This document shows, in pieces, positions 12,471 to 23,489 of a stretch of 64,000 nucleotides of DNA. Below the pieces are notes generated by a model. The model worked only from the letters and a program-made list of their open reading frames with translations. It was not told the origin of the DNA and ran no database searches. Location: the NCBI GenBank assembly GCA_034766995.1, contig CM068313.1:2813404-2877403 (forward strand). Direction: 5' to 3'. The position numbers and the translations under genes were made by a program. Source of the stretch: Acanthacorydalis orientalis. Lineage: Eukaryota > Arthropoda > Insecta > Megaloptera > Corydalidae. The first letter of the stretch is position 1, and every line of letters begins with the position of its first letter.

Positions 12471-13500
12471 AGTTAGACTAAGTGAGCAAGTGAGGGGGAG
12501 GGTTTGAAGCGCGGATATTATTCTTGATGAATTGAATTAATAGTCTTGAAATGAAATTACAACAAAAAAATGAAAATAAAATAATTATAGGCAAAATAAG
12601 GTGATACTTTTTGACACATCTAGTATATATAAGTATAAAAAGAAAGAGGGAGAAAGGAGAGCGAATGGGCCTGTAAGGGCGAGAGTTTGAAGGGCGGATA
12701 TTAATCTTGATGGATTGGATTAATAGTCTTGAAATGAAATTAGAACAAAAAAATGAAAATAAAACAATTATAGGCAAAATAAGGTGATAAATTTTGGCAC
12801 ACTTAGTATATATAAGTATAAAGAGAGAGAGGGAATCAGGGAGACTGAGTGACACAGTAAGAGGTGAGGAGAGGGTTTCAGGGGAGGATAATAATCTTGA
12901 TGGATTGGATTTATAATTTTGAAAATAAATTACAAAAAAGCGCCCTAAAACACTAATAACCAACCAAACAATAAAAAAAATAAAAATAAAACAGTTATAG
13001 GCAAAATAAAGTGATAAATTTTGGCACACCTAGTATATTTTAATATAAAGAGAGAGAGGAAGGGAGAGAGACCGAGTGAGCCTGTAAGGGTAAGTGTTTG
13101 AAGGGCGGATGTTAATCTTGATGGATTGGATTAATAATTTTGAAATGAAATTATAACTAAAAAATTAAAGTAAAACAGTTATAAGCAAAATAAGGTGATA
13201 AATTTTGTACACCTAGTATATATGAGTATAGAGAGAGAGAGAGAGAGAGGGAGTGAGGGAGATTGAGTGGGCCAGTAAGGGATGAGTGGATGATTTTAGA
13301 GGCAGATATGAATCTTGATGGATTGGATTTATAATCTTGTAAAGAAATTATAAAAAAATCAGTCGCTAATGGCCTTTGCTGTCGAAGCGCTCTAAAACCC
13401 CAATAACCAACCAACAAAAAAATAAAAATTGAAAATAGAAAAGTTATAAGCCAAACAAATAAGTTGATACATTCTGGAAGACCTAGTTTATAGATAAAGA
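12470..13500 (-). repeat. ~185-bp tandem repeat, right array, inverted
   Basis: Unit boundaries (CACCTAGTATATATAAGTAT on the plus strand) lie near 12620, 12802, 13030, 13213 and 13482, with spacings of about 182, 228, 183 and 269 bp. Two longer units carry an insertion with CTCTAAAACCCCAATAACCA. Read on the minus strand, each unit has the same order and C/T-biased tract as the 10.2-10.6 kb array. The 183-aa minus-strand frame at 12478-13029 is an in-register read of units with a repeated Phe/Ile/Ser-rich pattern and no domain. Confidence 0.85.
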
Positions 13501-13599
13501 GAGGATGAGGTTAGGAAAGAGAGATAGTGGAAAAGAGAGTTAGAGAGAAGGATAGAGATTGATAGAGAGGATGATTACAGGTAGATAATAAAGAGGACA

Positions 13600-14045
13600 T
13601 GGATAAAGCATATGGATAAGAACAACGACTCAACTTGTACATCCGAAAACACATTGTCAGAAGTTCCTAAATGCCTCCAATCGACGCAATTCCATTCCAC
13701 GCAGACTTCATCAGCATCGACCATGCGATAATATCGAAAGTGTGTGTGGCACGTGATAGAACCGTCATCTGCATCGACAACAGTAAGAACAGACACACAA
13801 AAGACGGTACTTAACGTTTCTCGTCTATCATCCGTACGAAAAACAATAAATGTATGCGTTCGGTGAGATTATTTCGAGACAAAACGAACAGAACGGAGAG
13901 AACGTGAAACTTTTTACTCCGCGAACGGAAAAGTTTCAATTTTCTATGAATAATCTGTAAATTGTGTACGGAGACGGAGACTGAGACGTCGACGTCGAAG
14001 ACGAGGACGACGGTCGATCTATAAGCGTCTCGATTATTTTATAAA
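13600..14045. other. CpG-rich block
   Basis: Ends in a purine-rich CpG run (GACGTCGACGTCGAAGACG near 13985) about 80 bp before a long (TA)n tract. No frame with recognisable motif. Confidence 0.4.
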
Positions 14046-14119
14046 CTTAAATGTCAAAGTTTTTCTCTTTGTTTCGTAGTATGGTAATTGAAATCTCTCT
14101 CCTCGTATACATTTATCAG

Positions 14120-14121
<2 letters not shown>

Positions 14122-14185
<64 letters not shown>
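14122..14185. repeat. (TA)n microsatellite
   Basis: About 32 uninterrupted dinucleotides. Confidence 0.95.
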
Positions 14186-14191
<6 letters not shown>

Positions 14192-14389
14192 TAAGACGAC
14201 ATGATTGATACAATATTACAAGAAAAACTTTTCAATGCTATTAAAGTCAATTCTCTCGGATAATAAATAATAAAGTTTCCCTAACAAGAATTCACTGAAC
14301 TTTCCAGTTAGTTTTAATGGATTCTGTACGAATGTACGTTTTATATACAACTCGTCTTTTTTGAAATATTTGTTTATTGATTACATGCT

Positions 14390-14428
14390 CATATATATGT
14401 ATATATATATATATATATATATACATAC
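14390..14428. repeat. (TA)n microsatellite
   Basis: TA run with one GTA interruption, followed by TACATACAT. Confidence 0.9.
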
Positions 14429-14819
14429 ATTTTTTTGCAGTAATTAAATTTGTGTAGTATCTGAGCGACGATGTCGTTGTGTAACTTGTTCTTAAACTTG
14501 AAAGTTTCAGTTAGTCGTTCATAATAAACAACAAAAGGAGTTCGGCTTGTCACTCGTGACTCGTGAATTTACTATTCGGTTGTTGATAATTTTTCAGATT
14601 TTTTTTTTATTTGATAGATTTTGTAAAATGACAACAGTTTTGTTAAGGACCAAACGAGTCAATGAAGTGACTTCTGTAACTTTTCACAGAAATCAAACGA
14701 TTGAACATTTTTTAAATGTGTTTTTGAATCGCGGTTTCTTTTCTGAAATAGAAATATTCTTTCAAGGACCAGAAAGTACGCTGAGTGCTCGATTAAAAGT
14801 AAACTATTGAGGTAAATTA

Positions 14820-15137
14820 AAAATTATAATTAGTGTTTCTCGAAATATTCCTCTTGCTATTCATTTATTCCAAAGTTCTTGCCATTTTTCAAAACAGTAT
14901 GAGAAGTTCTTCTATGCGTGTGCTTTCAATTTTGTTATCATAACTGATAAGATTTCCGAAATTGTCTGAAAACGCTTCTACTTCATAAAAATTTTCACTT
15001 TGGGGGAGAACCAGAAGTCGCACGGAGCCAAATCTGGTGAATATGATGGATAGAGAGACACCTTAATGTTCTTATTTGATAAAAATGTCCACATTAGAAA
15101 CGATGTGAGGCATGGAGCGTTGTGAGAAAAGATCAAC
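14820..15137 (-). pseudogene. Mariner transposase C-terminal relic (family C)
   Basis: Read on the minus strand, the translation contains HNAPCLTSF, then YSPDLAPCDFWFSPKVK, then FEKWQELW and a decayed final segment. This is the second half of the mariner catalytic core, where HDNAP carries the second Asp and the Asp of APCDF is the third. The wording is closer to Mos1/irritans-type mariners than to the cecropia-type copies elsewhere in the window. The frame is broken by stops (after FMK and near the end), and the HDN motif has lost its Asp. No N-terminal half is present. On the minus strand it is preceded directly by a family A-like terminal repeat (CTATTAGGTTTGTAGGAAAA), so it is an internally deleted or chimeric copy. 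Confidence 0.75.
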
Positions 15138-16430
15138 TGTAATTATTTTCCTACAAACCTAATAGAAATAATATAGAACAGTATATTTAATGTTGAGGGA
15201 AATAACACTCAATTATAGTTAAAGACTTAAATATTCATTAAAAAAAAACTATTTTTTTCTTTTCTTATATGCACATATATTTAAAATTGATACTTTTCAT
15301 TATTGGTTTGTAGTAGTGACGGTTTTATATTCTTTATTCAAAAATGTTCAATGAATAATAATTAATCATTTTAGATTTTTTATTATAACAACCGCAATTA
15401 TTTTCCTATCGACTTAAAAGAAAGTATATAGAACAAACTCTTTAATGTGGAAAAAAATAATACTCAATTATAGTTAAATGTATTTATTTAAAAAAAACTA
15501 TTTTTTCTTTTCTTATTTGCACATTTACCTAAAATTGATATATTTCATTGTTAATTTGTACAAATGACGATTTTATAACCTTTATTCGAAAATATTCAAT
15601 GAATGATAATTGAACATTTTAGATTTTTGATTACAAAAACCGCAATAATTTTCCTACCAACCTTAAAAAAAATGTAGATGAATATGTTTAAGGTCGAGGA
15701 AAATATTAATCAATTATATTTAAAGATTTAAATGTATTTATTGAAAAAAAACTATTTTTTTTTCTTATTTGCAAATATTCCTAAAATTAATACATTTTAT
15801 CATTGATTTGTATGAATGACGATTTTATATTCTCTATGTAAAAATGTTCAATGAATGATAATTGATCATTTTAGATTTTTGTTTACAAAAACCGCAATCA
15901 TTTTCCTACCAACCTAAAAGTAAGAATATCAAACAATCTATTTAACGTGGAGGAAATTAATTCTCAATTATAGTTAGACTTAAATATATTTATTAAAGAA
16001 AAAAACTATTTTTTTCATAAATAACTATTTTTTTCATAATACTTATTTGCATAAATACCGAAAATACATACATTTTATTATTGATTTGTAGTAATGACTA
16101 TTTTATATCCTCTATTCAAAAATGTTCAATGACTGATAATTGATCATTTTAGATTTTCGATTACAAAAACCGCAATTATTTTCCTACCAACCTAAAAGAA
16201 AGAATATAGAACAATATGCTTACGGTTGAAGAAAATAATACTCAAGTACAGTTAAAAACTTAAATCTATTTATTAAAACACTATTTTATCTTTTCTGATA
16301 TGCAAATATACTTAAAATTGATACATTTTATTATTGATTTGTAGAAATGATGATTTCATGTTCTTTATTCAAACATGGTCAATGAATGATAATCATTCTA
16401 GATTTTTAATTATTCGGATTTAGATATCGA
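15137..16430. repeat. ~250-bp array with a mariner end in every unit
   Basis: Five units are marked by the phrase ACCGCAATTATTTTCCTACC plus AACCTAA near 15137, 15391, 15639, 15891 and 16170 (spacings about 250, then 279 bp). This phrase is the family A mariner terminal inverted repeat read outward. The rest of each unit (GAAAATAATACTCAATTATA, AATATATTTATTAAA, AAAATTGATACATTTTATTA, AATGATAATTGATCATTTTA) is not transposase. The array starts at the family C relic. Confidence 0.85.
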
Positions 16431-16479
16431 TGATTTTATTCTCAAAGAACTGGGGATAGTTATAGATAAAAATGTATCC

Positions 16480-16667
16480 ATCTTTAATTCAATAGCCCAA
16501 TTTAAAACAAAATTAATCATAAAACCGTAGTAGATGTTACCAAAATACAGACAGAAAAATGTACTTTAAAATGATATTGACATGAATACGATGAAATGAT
16601 ACTTTCATTGAAACAAATTAAGGTTAGAATTCAGAAAAAAACTGCAATTATTGTCTTGTCAATCTAA
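16480..16667 (-). mobile_element. Mariner family A 5' end fragment
   Basis: On the minus strand it starts TTAGATTGACAAGACAATAA and continues through a 5' leader that matches, base for base with scattered changes, the leaders at 48964 and 49410 (TTCATGTCAATATCATTTTA; AAGTACATTTTTC; ATTGAATTAAAGATG). It breaks off near the transposase start codon. Confidence 0.75.
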
Positions 16668-16849
16668 TATATTAATTGTAAGTAATCTTCATCAAGACAA
16701 CAAATAATATTGTATAACAGATATTCCAAAAAATGAATAAACTGTTATTATTTAACTGATTTCGTTTTTAATCCATGCTTGAAGGCTTTTACTAATGAAG
16801 TTAATATATTTCACATGTATAAATGCAATTCGTTCCTTAACCACGTTCT

Positions 16850-17230
16850 CTACCAGTTTATTTAACACACAAATTCCATAAATCTACTCTCTATCAAAAC
16901 GAGCATCGACGTCTCGTTTCCAAAACTGCGGTGTACGCGATTTGCATGCAACAAACAGTGCAAGGAACTCTTTAATTATTCATAAAATAGAAAACAGGGG
17001 CGCTGGCGCGTTCAATAAAACATTATGACAGACATGACGCAATCTCGACGATAAGAAAATCGTCGAGACGCACTCAAGAACGAGTTTTGTATATTTTTTG
17101 AATCGTCTGCAACGGATTTTCGAACGTGTGGAAATCGACAGGGTATCGGAGTATGACCGTAAGAGCAAAATTTTTTTTTTATGTAATACGAATTGCATTC
17201 GGTGAATGCACATGCAATGTAAATATTCAT
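16850..17230. other. CpG-rich block
   Basis: Contains CATCGACGTCTCG and GGGCGCTGGCGCG in otherwise A+T-rich DNA. Two overlapping minus-strand frames of 72-77 aa have no known motif. Confidence 0.35.
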
Positions 17231-18400
17231 AATTTCGTGTTTATTTAATTGTGAAGATGATTATGATAAAATATTAACTTGCAGTTTGAGAAATCCGTGG
17301 ATTTGTGTATGTTTTTCATTATATATTTATGGATTGTGTAATGAAAATTGGATTTAATTATAAACAGTACTGATTGCATTTACAACTTTCATTTTTATAA
17401 AATATGAAATGATTGTTTTGGTCGCAATGAAATCGTTCACCAATTAATTCAAACGTCAGCCAACAAACCATAATGATTTTTTAATTAAAATTGTTCAATA
17501 AATCATATCTAATTGTTTCTTACATGAATTATGATGAAAATTCCATCATTGACAGAACTCTGAGTTATAGAACATTCATTAATTATATTTAAAAATTTTT
17601 TAAAATTATAAGACTGTCAAAATTTGAAGATTACCTATTAAAATCAGATTTTTAGTATAAATTATTCTAGAAATTTATATCTTTATTTTTTACAGTTCAA
17701 AGTTATATAAAACATATCAATAAAGGAGATAGAATGTGTTTTAGGATCTATATAAATTTTATCTGCAGCTATCAAAGAGGTTCGAATGAATGTTTGTAGT
17801 TCTTTGCTGTTGGGATCAAAAATTTATTATTTTTATATGAGGTGTGATCGAAAAATACACTTAATGCTTTAATTAAGGCTATTAGAAAATCTGTTTGTGT
17901 GTGTTTAGCTAGCGACTCTATCATTATTCAAGTATGAGATATAGAAAAATTATCGGATTTTTTTCCTCTCAGATCAGTTTAAACATTTAAAAAGATTTTT
18001 TTGCTTTAAAACTTGTCATCGAAATGTGCATAAGCAAAAATCAAAGTGTTCAATAATGATTTTAATGAGAATTTGTAATCAAAGTTCATTTTATGAATGA
18101 GAAAAGAATTTATATATCAATAGTACAACAATTTACTTATTTAAGTCTGTTACATACATAATTATTCATCAAGGCACTGATTACATTCACTTTCAAAAAT
18201 AAATTATTCTTTCAGTCCAGAAAACATAAATAAATTTTTCTTGAAAATTTCCAGTAAATGTGTTTACTTTTCGATGATTTATTGCGATTTTTTGGCCAAA
18301 AAGCTGGACTAAATTCATCACACAAGCAAGTTTTTCGCCTGATCATGTCCCTTATGATTTTCTTCTATTCCAAAAGAAGAAATAAATGTAAAATTGAAAT
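17231..18400. other. A+T-rich DNA with one dispersed satellite-like unit
   Basis: At 17850-18090 the phrases GTGTGATCGAAAAATACACT and GTCATCGAAATGTGCATAAG match the core of the 142-bp and 230-bp satellites in a single decayed unit. The rest shows nothing recognisable. Confidence 0.5.
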
Positions 18401-18870
18401 GAATTATTTCCGAATATAAATAAAAGAAATTTTTTCGTTCGCTAATTTTTTTTAGGGTGACTTTTTCTGTCTCTACTTCACAGACTCTTTGTTTTGTGGT
18501 TGCCCGTGTTCATATATAAGTTTGACACCACTGGTGTAAAAGAATGTGTCTTCACCTAGAGAAGAATTCATCTATTGACATTTATCTTCTGACACCAGTG
18601 CACATTCTCAAAATAAAACGAAACGCTTAAGGTGTTAACTCATTTAAATTTTACATTTATTTTTTTTATTTCCGAATATGAATAAAAGAAATTTTTTCGT
18701 TCGCTAACTTTTGTCTCCAGTTCGCAGACTCTCTGGAATTTGGTGGCCCGTATTCTTATATGAGTTTGATAGACTTGTGTAGAAGAATGTGTTTTTACCT
18801 AGAGAGGAATTCATCTACTGACACCAGTGCACATTCTCAAAATAAAACTAAACGTTTAAAAACTATAAAA
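18400..18870 (+). repeat. ~255-bp direct duplication
   Basis: Two adjacent copies (about 18405-18640 and 18670-18870) share AAGAAATTTTTTCGTTCGCT, ACCTAGAGAGGAATTCATCT and TGACACCAGTGCACATTCTC. Copy 1 has a short extra internal repeat (CATTTATCTTCTGACACC). The 86-aa frame at 18760-19020 starts inside copy 2 and runs past it, so it is probably accidental. Confidence 0.8.
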
Positions 18871-19019
18871 AAATCTCGATTTATGGAACAAGGTGTGTTA
18901 AATATGATCAACGGTATTAAAGCACAGCTTTGGAAATATGTACAGAAGAATATTACACTATATATAAAGAAAAAAACATTGAGTTTTTTCCCTTTTCAAT
19001 CGACGTCAGATGTTACATG

Positions 19020-19154
19020 AAAACCGGCCGTGATAAATACCCACCGCTGACTATAACACAGAACGTCGACTCATTGTCTCGTGCGAATCAATAGAACCGA
19101 CCAATAAAATTCGATATCCGGATGAAGGAACGTTCGAAAATTTCCCTCGGCCGA

Positions 19155-19185
<31 letters not shown>

Positions 19186-19480
19186 ACGGATAAAAAAATA
19201 ACAGATAAATCAAGCGACATTATTTTCGCGAGGCATCGTGGAGAATCCATTAGGAGCGACGCAACGTGGCCAATGTTCCGAGGAGCATGTGGCCAGAACG
19301 ACGGTTTATGAAAAATAAATAACTGGGAATGCCTGGGGGAGCGAGGCTCGCGACGGCGGCGGTCGGTCGGTCGGTCGGCGGCGAGGGGTCAAGCGTTCGA
19401 CGCCGCGCGTCGTCGATACTGTGCGTGTGTGTGATTGTGGGGATGGTTTACGGGCGATACGACATCTCCTCCTGGCGTCC
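19020..19480. other. CpG-rich block with GCC/GAC and GGTC runs
   Basis: Holds (GCC)n/(GAC)n triplets at about 19150-19185 and tandem GGTC at about 19358-19378. Between them lies GTGGCCAATGTTCCGAGGAG followed by a second GTGGCC, a small imperfect inverted repeat. No coding frame is supported. Confidence 0.4.
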
Positions 19481-19793
19481 GTGACGAGTTGTCAGTGATT
19501 TTCCTTTGTAGTTTTTTTTTTACTGTTAAATACCCGAGTATTGATAGATTCTCACAGACGGATTATGTGCGTCCATGAGTACGGATTTGGTTTTCTTTTC
19601 ATATCGGATAGAATGAATTCTATTCCGGTTTATGTCTTATTTTCGTACCTTTAAGACCGATCGAGCTGAAATTATGTTTTAAGAAGATTCGAACATCAAA
19701 GTAAGGAATAAACCGTGCGGATAATTCTCTTTCTATACAAGATAAACGCCGTTTTCGATTTCGATGTGCGGTCAAAATTAACAAACAGTATTA

Positions 19794-19860
19794 TTAGGTG
19801 GAAAAGTTAATTCATTGTCTTTGAATTGAATCAGTCATGACTCTGTTCATGCCATGAAAT
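19794..19860 (+). mobile_element. Mariner family B 5' end fragment
   Basis: TTAGGTGGAAAAGTTAATTC, then TTGAATTGAATCAGTCATGA and CTCTGTT, follow the same order as the 5' ends at 20580 and 30623. Confidence 0.6.
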
Positions 19861-20177
19861 CCCAAATAAACAAACAATCGATTGCGTTTCAATTGTTCTC
19901 AGAGTGCTAAATTATAAAAAAATCAAGAAATTATCAGATTTATCTGTTTATCTAAACGTTTCTGTGTTTTAATTAAATTTGTCTAGATTTATGTTCATTC
20001 AGATTTGTATACACTTTAAAAATGAAAGAATTTTTACCGAAATGTCCATAAACGAAATAGAAAAACGATCGATAGATCATCTATTGTGGATTTTTGATCA
20101 CGTTTTATAGATTTTGGAACAGAAAAACATGAATTTTATAAGAAACGAATTTATTTGGAAATAAATTGATTTAAGAA

Positions 20178-20207
20178 AAGAACCGCAATTGTTTTTGCAA
20201 CAAGTTA
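20178..20207. mobile_element. Solo mariner family A terminal repeat
   Basis: GAACCGCAATTGTTTTTGCA, then ACAAGTTA, is the outward-facing family A end. No partner end or transposase sequence was seen nearby. Confidence 0.5.
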
Positions 20208-20579
20208 GCGGAATAATTGTAAAATTAAAATGCGTTTTATTTCATTAATCACTTGGATTTTCTCTGTTTTTGCATGTAAGTGATTTTATTATAATTCAAA
20301 ATATGTTTATTCAGTTGCATAAATAAGATTTTAATGTCAGCCATCGCCTTGAGCAATAAATGTAAAACGTACTTGTATGAAATGTATAAATTACTAGTCT
20401 AGTAAAATGTGTTCTTTGAACATGCAATCAATTTATTTTTCAATAAATATTTTATATTATATTAAATTGAATAAAAACATTGAAAAGGAATTTAACTAGT
20501 GAACATCGTTTATGAAATATTCGATTTATTTGAGTACACCTTTTGATTTATTGTCTTGATTGTCTTCTCCTTATGACTG

Positions 20580-21103
20580 TTAGATGTGAGAATTGATTCT
20601 GTACATTTAAATTGAATCAATCGTAACTCTGTTTTATATTGGAATATTTTCTCGTCGTTTGAAGATTCTGTAGTTCCAATCATAATATTTAAAACCATTG
20701 TATATCTTGTCCAAACAGTTGGTTTAACCTCACAAAACAGCAGTGAAGACGATGGCGTACGAAAAGAAGCATATTAGACATTGTATACTTTTCACAATCG
20801 AGTTGAAAGAAAATACCAGTTGAAAAAGAATGTTTTATTTAGTTTTTGAGGGAGGTGTTGTGATGCATAAAACTTACAAACAAATGATGAAATAGTAGAA
20901 GAAATCCGGAAGTGAATTATGACTTCTTCAGCTTGAAACCCACCCTTTTTCCAACAAATGAGTCATCGCTTCCTTGACAGATGGGGTAAAGTTATATAAA
21001 ATAATTGAAGATATTTTGAGGATTGAAATGTACTCTATTTTCTTGTAAACAAATATTAATTTTCTATTTTAAAAAAAGGCACGGAATGAATTTGTACACA
21101 TGA
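20580..21103 (+). mobile_element. Mariner family B, internally deleted (~524 bp)
   Basis: The 5' end is TTAGATGTGAGAATTGATTC and the 3' end is GGCACGGAATGAATTTGTAC plus ACATGA, an imperfect inverted pair. The leader (TTGAATCAATCGTAACTCTG, TTTTCTCGTCGTTTGAAGAT, CCTCACAAAACAG) is shared with the copies at 30.6 and 55.8 kb. From 20752 a frame reads MAYEKKHIRHCILF, the start of a mariner transposase with its EKKHIRxxxLF signature, soon broken by stops. Near 20977-21010 the trace LPDRWGKVI matches the transposase C-terminal LPxRWQKVI. The whole catalytic core is missing, so this is a deletion derivative that could move only with transposase supplied in trans. Confidence 0.75.
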
Positions 21104-22072
21104 GAAATAAAAATAAAAATCTATTAATTTTCGTAGACAAGAAAAAAGCTACTAAAGTTGATTGTAAGAGGAGACTTGTTCGAAACTGAATACTGTGATT
21201 GAATTCGTATTTTTAAATAAAATAATACTTAGATCAAATATATTTCAAGTATTTTTTTAAGTCATAGCCCACTTTCTCAAACAGTGATTTGATAACTCCC
21301 TTCTTAGATGAAGTATACTATTTTATATATTAAAAAAGACGGATTTTTAAAATTACGTCATTAAAAGATATTAATTTTAGATATTAATTAATTAAAGGTA
21401 TTAATTAGAACTATTTGTTGATACATGCGTTCGATGACTTTTAGTATAATCAAACTTTTCACTGAAGTTTGGCGAGTATATTCCAGGGGGTCGGTGGTTG
21501 GTCCTTAACGCTCCCCAAATTTGCCTTGGTCCCAAAACGCCCCCTTAAATCTCTTCAACGCCCACAGGTGGGCGGTACCGTTCCCGCTGGGGACCTATAC
21601 TTTAGAGTAAAGAATTGCTGCACGTTATAATATTGTATTTTATGTTGTTAATTTTTATAAACTTTCCAATGTAAATTTCATGATTTACAATTTAAACAGA
21701 TTTTTGTATTTAAAAAGTGGAATGCAAAATTTCTGTGCGCCATGCAGGGGACGCATCTCTTTAGTCAATAATAATAAAAAGAATTGAGAATAGTAAGGGA
21801 AATGAAATTTAAAATAGAAATCCATCATAACTTTTAGTAAAATTCCCATATTTGATTTGTATACTTAATAGTTATATAGAAAATGAGAAAAGGAAATGAC
21901 AAAGAAGTAAAGAAATAAAATTAACAAATTATTGTTTAAATAAATTACTAATGCCTTTATAAATTACATTCGGGATATTTTGAAAACGACTGCGAATGAA
22001 GCTGACTACATTCTGTACTTGTTTAGAACATTTATTTAATTTAACTTGTATTCTTATTAGATCATATATTCA

Positions 22073-22075
<3 letters not shown>
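21104..22075. other. A+T-rich DNA around a G+C-rich patch
   Basis: Apart from the patch at 21483-21606 nothing is recognisable. Confidence 0.4.
21483..21606. other. Isolated G+C-rich patch
   Basis: A 120-bp island with CCAGGGGGTCGGTGGTTGG, AACGCTCCCCAAATTTGCC, AAACGCCCCCTTAAATC and the short palindrome CCCACAGGTGGG. It reads like the terminal part of a DNA transposon, but no partner end was found. Confidence 0.35.

Positions 22076-22137
<62 letters not shown>
22074..22137. repeat. (TA)n microsatellite
   Basis: About 30 uninterrupted dinucleotides, bounded by the inverted words CACTTATA and TATAAGTG. Confidence 0.95.
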
Positions 22138-22139
<2 letters not shown>

Positions 22140-22620
22140 GTATAAGTGAGTGTAAAACGTGGGAAACTGCCGAAACGTTCGCAGCACATTTGTTTTTATT
22201 AAAAAAGCAACACGGCTTCCTGACGCCCTCTCGCATTTACAGTTCACTCTAACAGTTGTCTGCCAGTTCGACGACGGGTACAATAAAAACTGGTACGCAC
22301 GCACATTCGGCCGTAGGTGGTGGCGGCGACGACCGTTCCGTACTGGAATTAAGTGGAAATAAATGATGTGCTTCCGGAACAACCAAGATTTTTAGCTGAA
22401 TTGTAATTTCGGCCGACGTTACATGGCCCGAAATCCCAGCCCGGTCAACATACGTGTTGCGGCGTTCCTGCTTGTTTTTATTACCCGGAATTTACTCGGC
22501 GATCATTCTTTCTTCAATTTATCAAACATATTGTTGCGTGGAACACATCTAGCATGGATCAGAAATTAACCCGAATAGTGTTGTTGTGTTTGAGATAAAT
22601 TCGACCCGGTTTACCTTTTT
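22140..22620. other. CpG-rich block
   Basis: Starts immediately after the (TA)n tract. Overlapping frames on both strands (22074-22382 minus, 22159-22362 plus) contain no known motif, and the minus-strand one ends in a repeat-encoded Tyr/Ile run. Confidence 0.4.
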
Positions 22621-22995
22621 AGAATCGATCCGAGATCGGTTAATGTCAGATAAAAGAATATCGAATGAAATAACCACTAAGTGCTTTTAAATAGAAAAAG
22701 GACCAGTTAATCAGTGATCAGTACGCATATATTCTTGAACACACACACACACAGGTTGATTGAGCCGTCGTGACACGGTATATCAGAGATCTTATCGACA
22801 TAATAGCTCTCGTGTGTTACAATTGTTGTCGGTTTTATGTATCAACTTATCCATTATCTCTCTACATCATCATCATCATCATCGGTATTGTAGTAACTAT
22901 GTTCGACGTGTCGTAAGAAAGAAAGTTATGTAAAAGTTGGTCGGGTGTTCGGTGCCACTTCATGTGAAGTATGTGGTAGTTCATGTATTACACCT

Positions 22996-23000
<5 letters not shown>

Positions 23001-23035
<35 letters not shown>

Positions 23036-23059
23036 CATATATATATATATATATATATA

Positions 23060-23093
<34 letters not shown>

Positions 23094-23125
23094 CATATAT
23101 ATATATATATATAATACATATATAA
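23001..23125. repeat. Compound (TA)n with regular AATACA spacers
   Basis: Four TA runs of about 18-28 bp are separated by the identical spacer ATAATACATA, giving a minisatellite built on a microsatellite. All long frames here are repeat artefacts. Confidence 0.95.
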
Positions 23126-23294
23126 AACAATATAAGTGTTCCGGATGACATATTCCAGTAGCCAATTACAGAATTATTGTATCGGTTCAATGATGTTCCA
23201 TGTTATTAAGTTTGTTGTAATGTTATTCAGTTTGGTATTCGAATGCGTGACTTCACAGTTACGAAATATAGAAATTCGATAAATATCACTGCAC

Positions 23295-23297
<3 letters not shown>

Positions 23298-23346
<49 letters not shown>
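23298..23346. repeat. (TA)n microsatellite
   Basis: About 21 dinucleotides followed by TACATATAAATTTATTTATT. Confidence 0.95.
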
Positions 23347-23349
<3 letters not shown>

Positions 23350-23489
23350 ATTTATTTATTTATATAATCAACATTAACAGTGCTTGTATATTCTTGCGGG
23401 TAGCAGTTTTTTTATTTTTACCTGATTTGATTGGTTAAAACGCTTACATCATCTCCAGATTGATTCTGAAAACTCTTAGTCCCGTTATA

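Larger units (their letters stand above)
19481..20560. other. A+T-rich DNA with mariner end traces
   Basis: Contains a family B 5' end fragment at 19794 and a lone family A terminus at 20207. Otherwise nothing recognisable. Confidence 0.5.

Noticed and set aside
12478..13029. 183-aa minus-strand frame as a membrane protein
   Set aside because: It is a read-through of tandem ~185-bp units. The repeated CAKIYHLILPI-like pattern reflects the DNA repeat.
14547..14810. 87-aa frame upstream of the mariner relic
   Set aside because: Wrong strand for the mariner, no motif, no relation to neighbouring elements.
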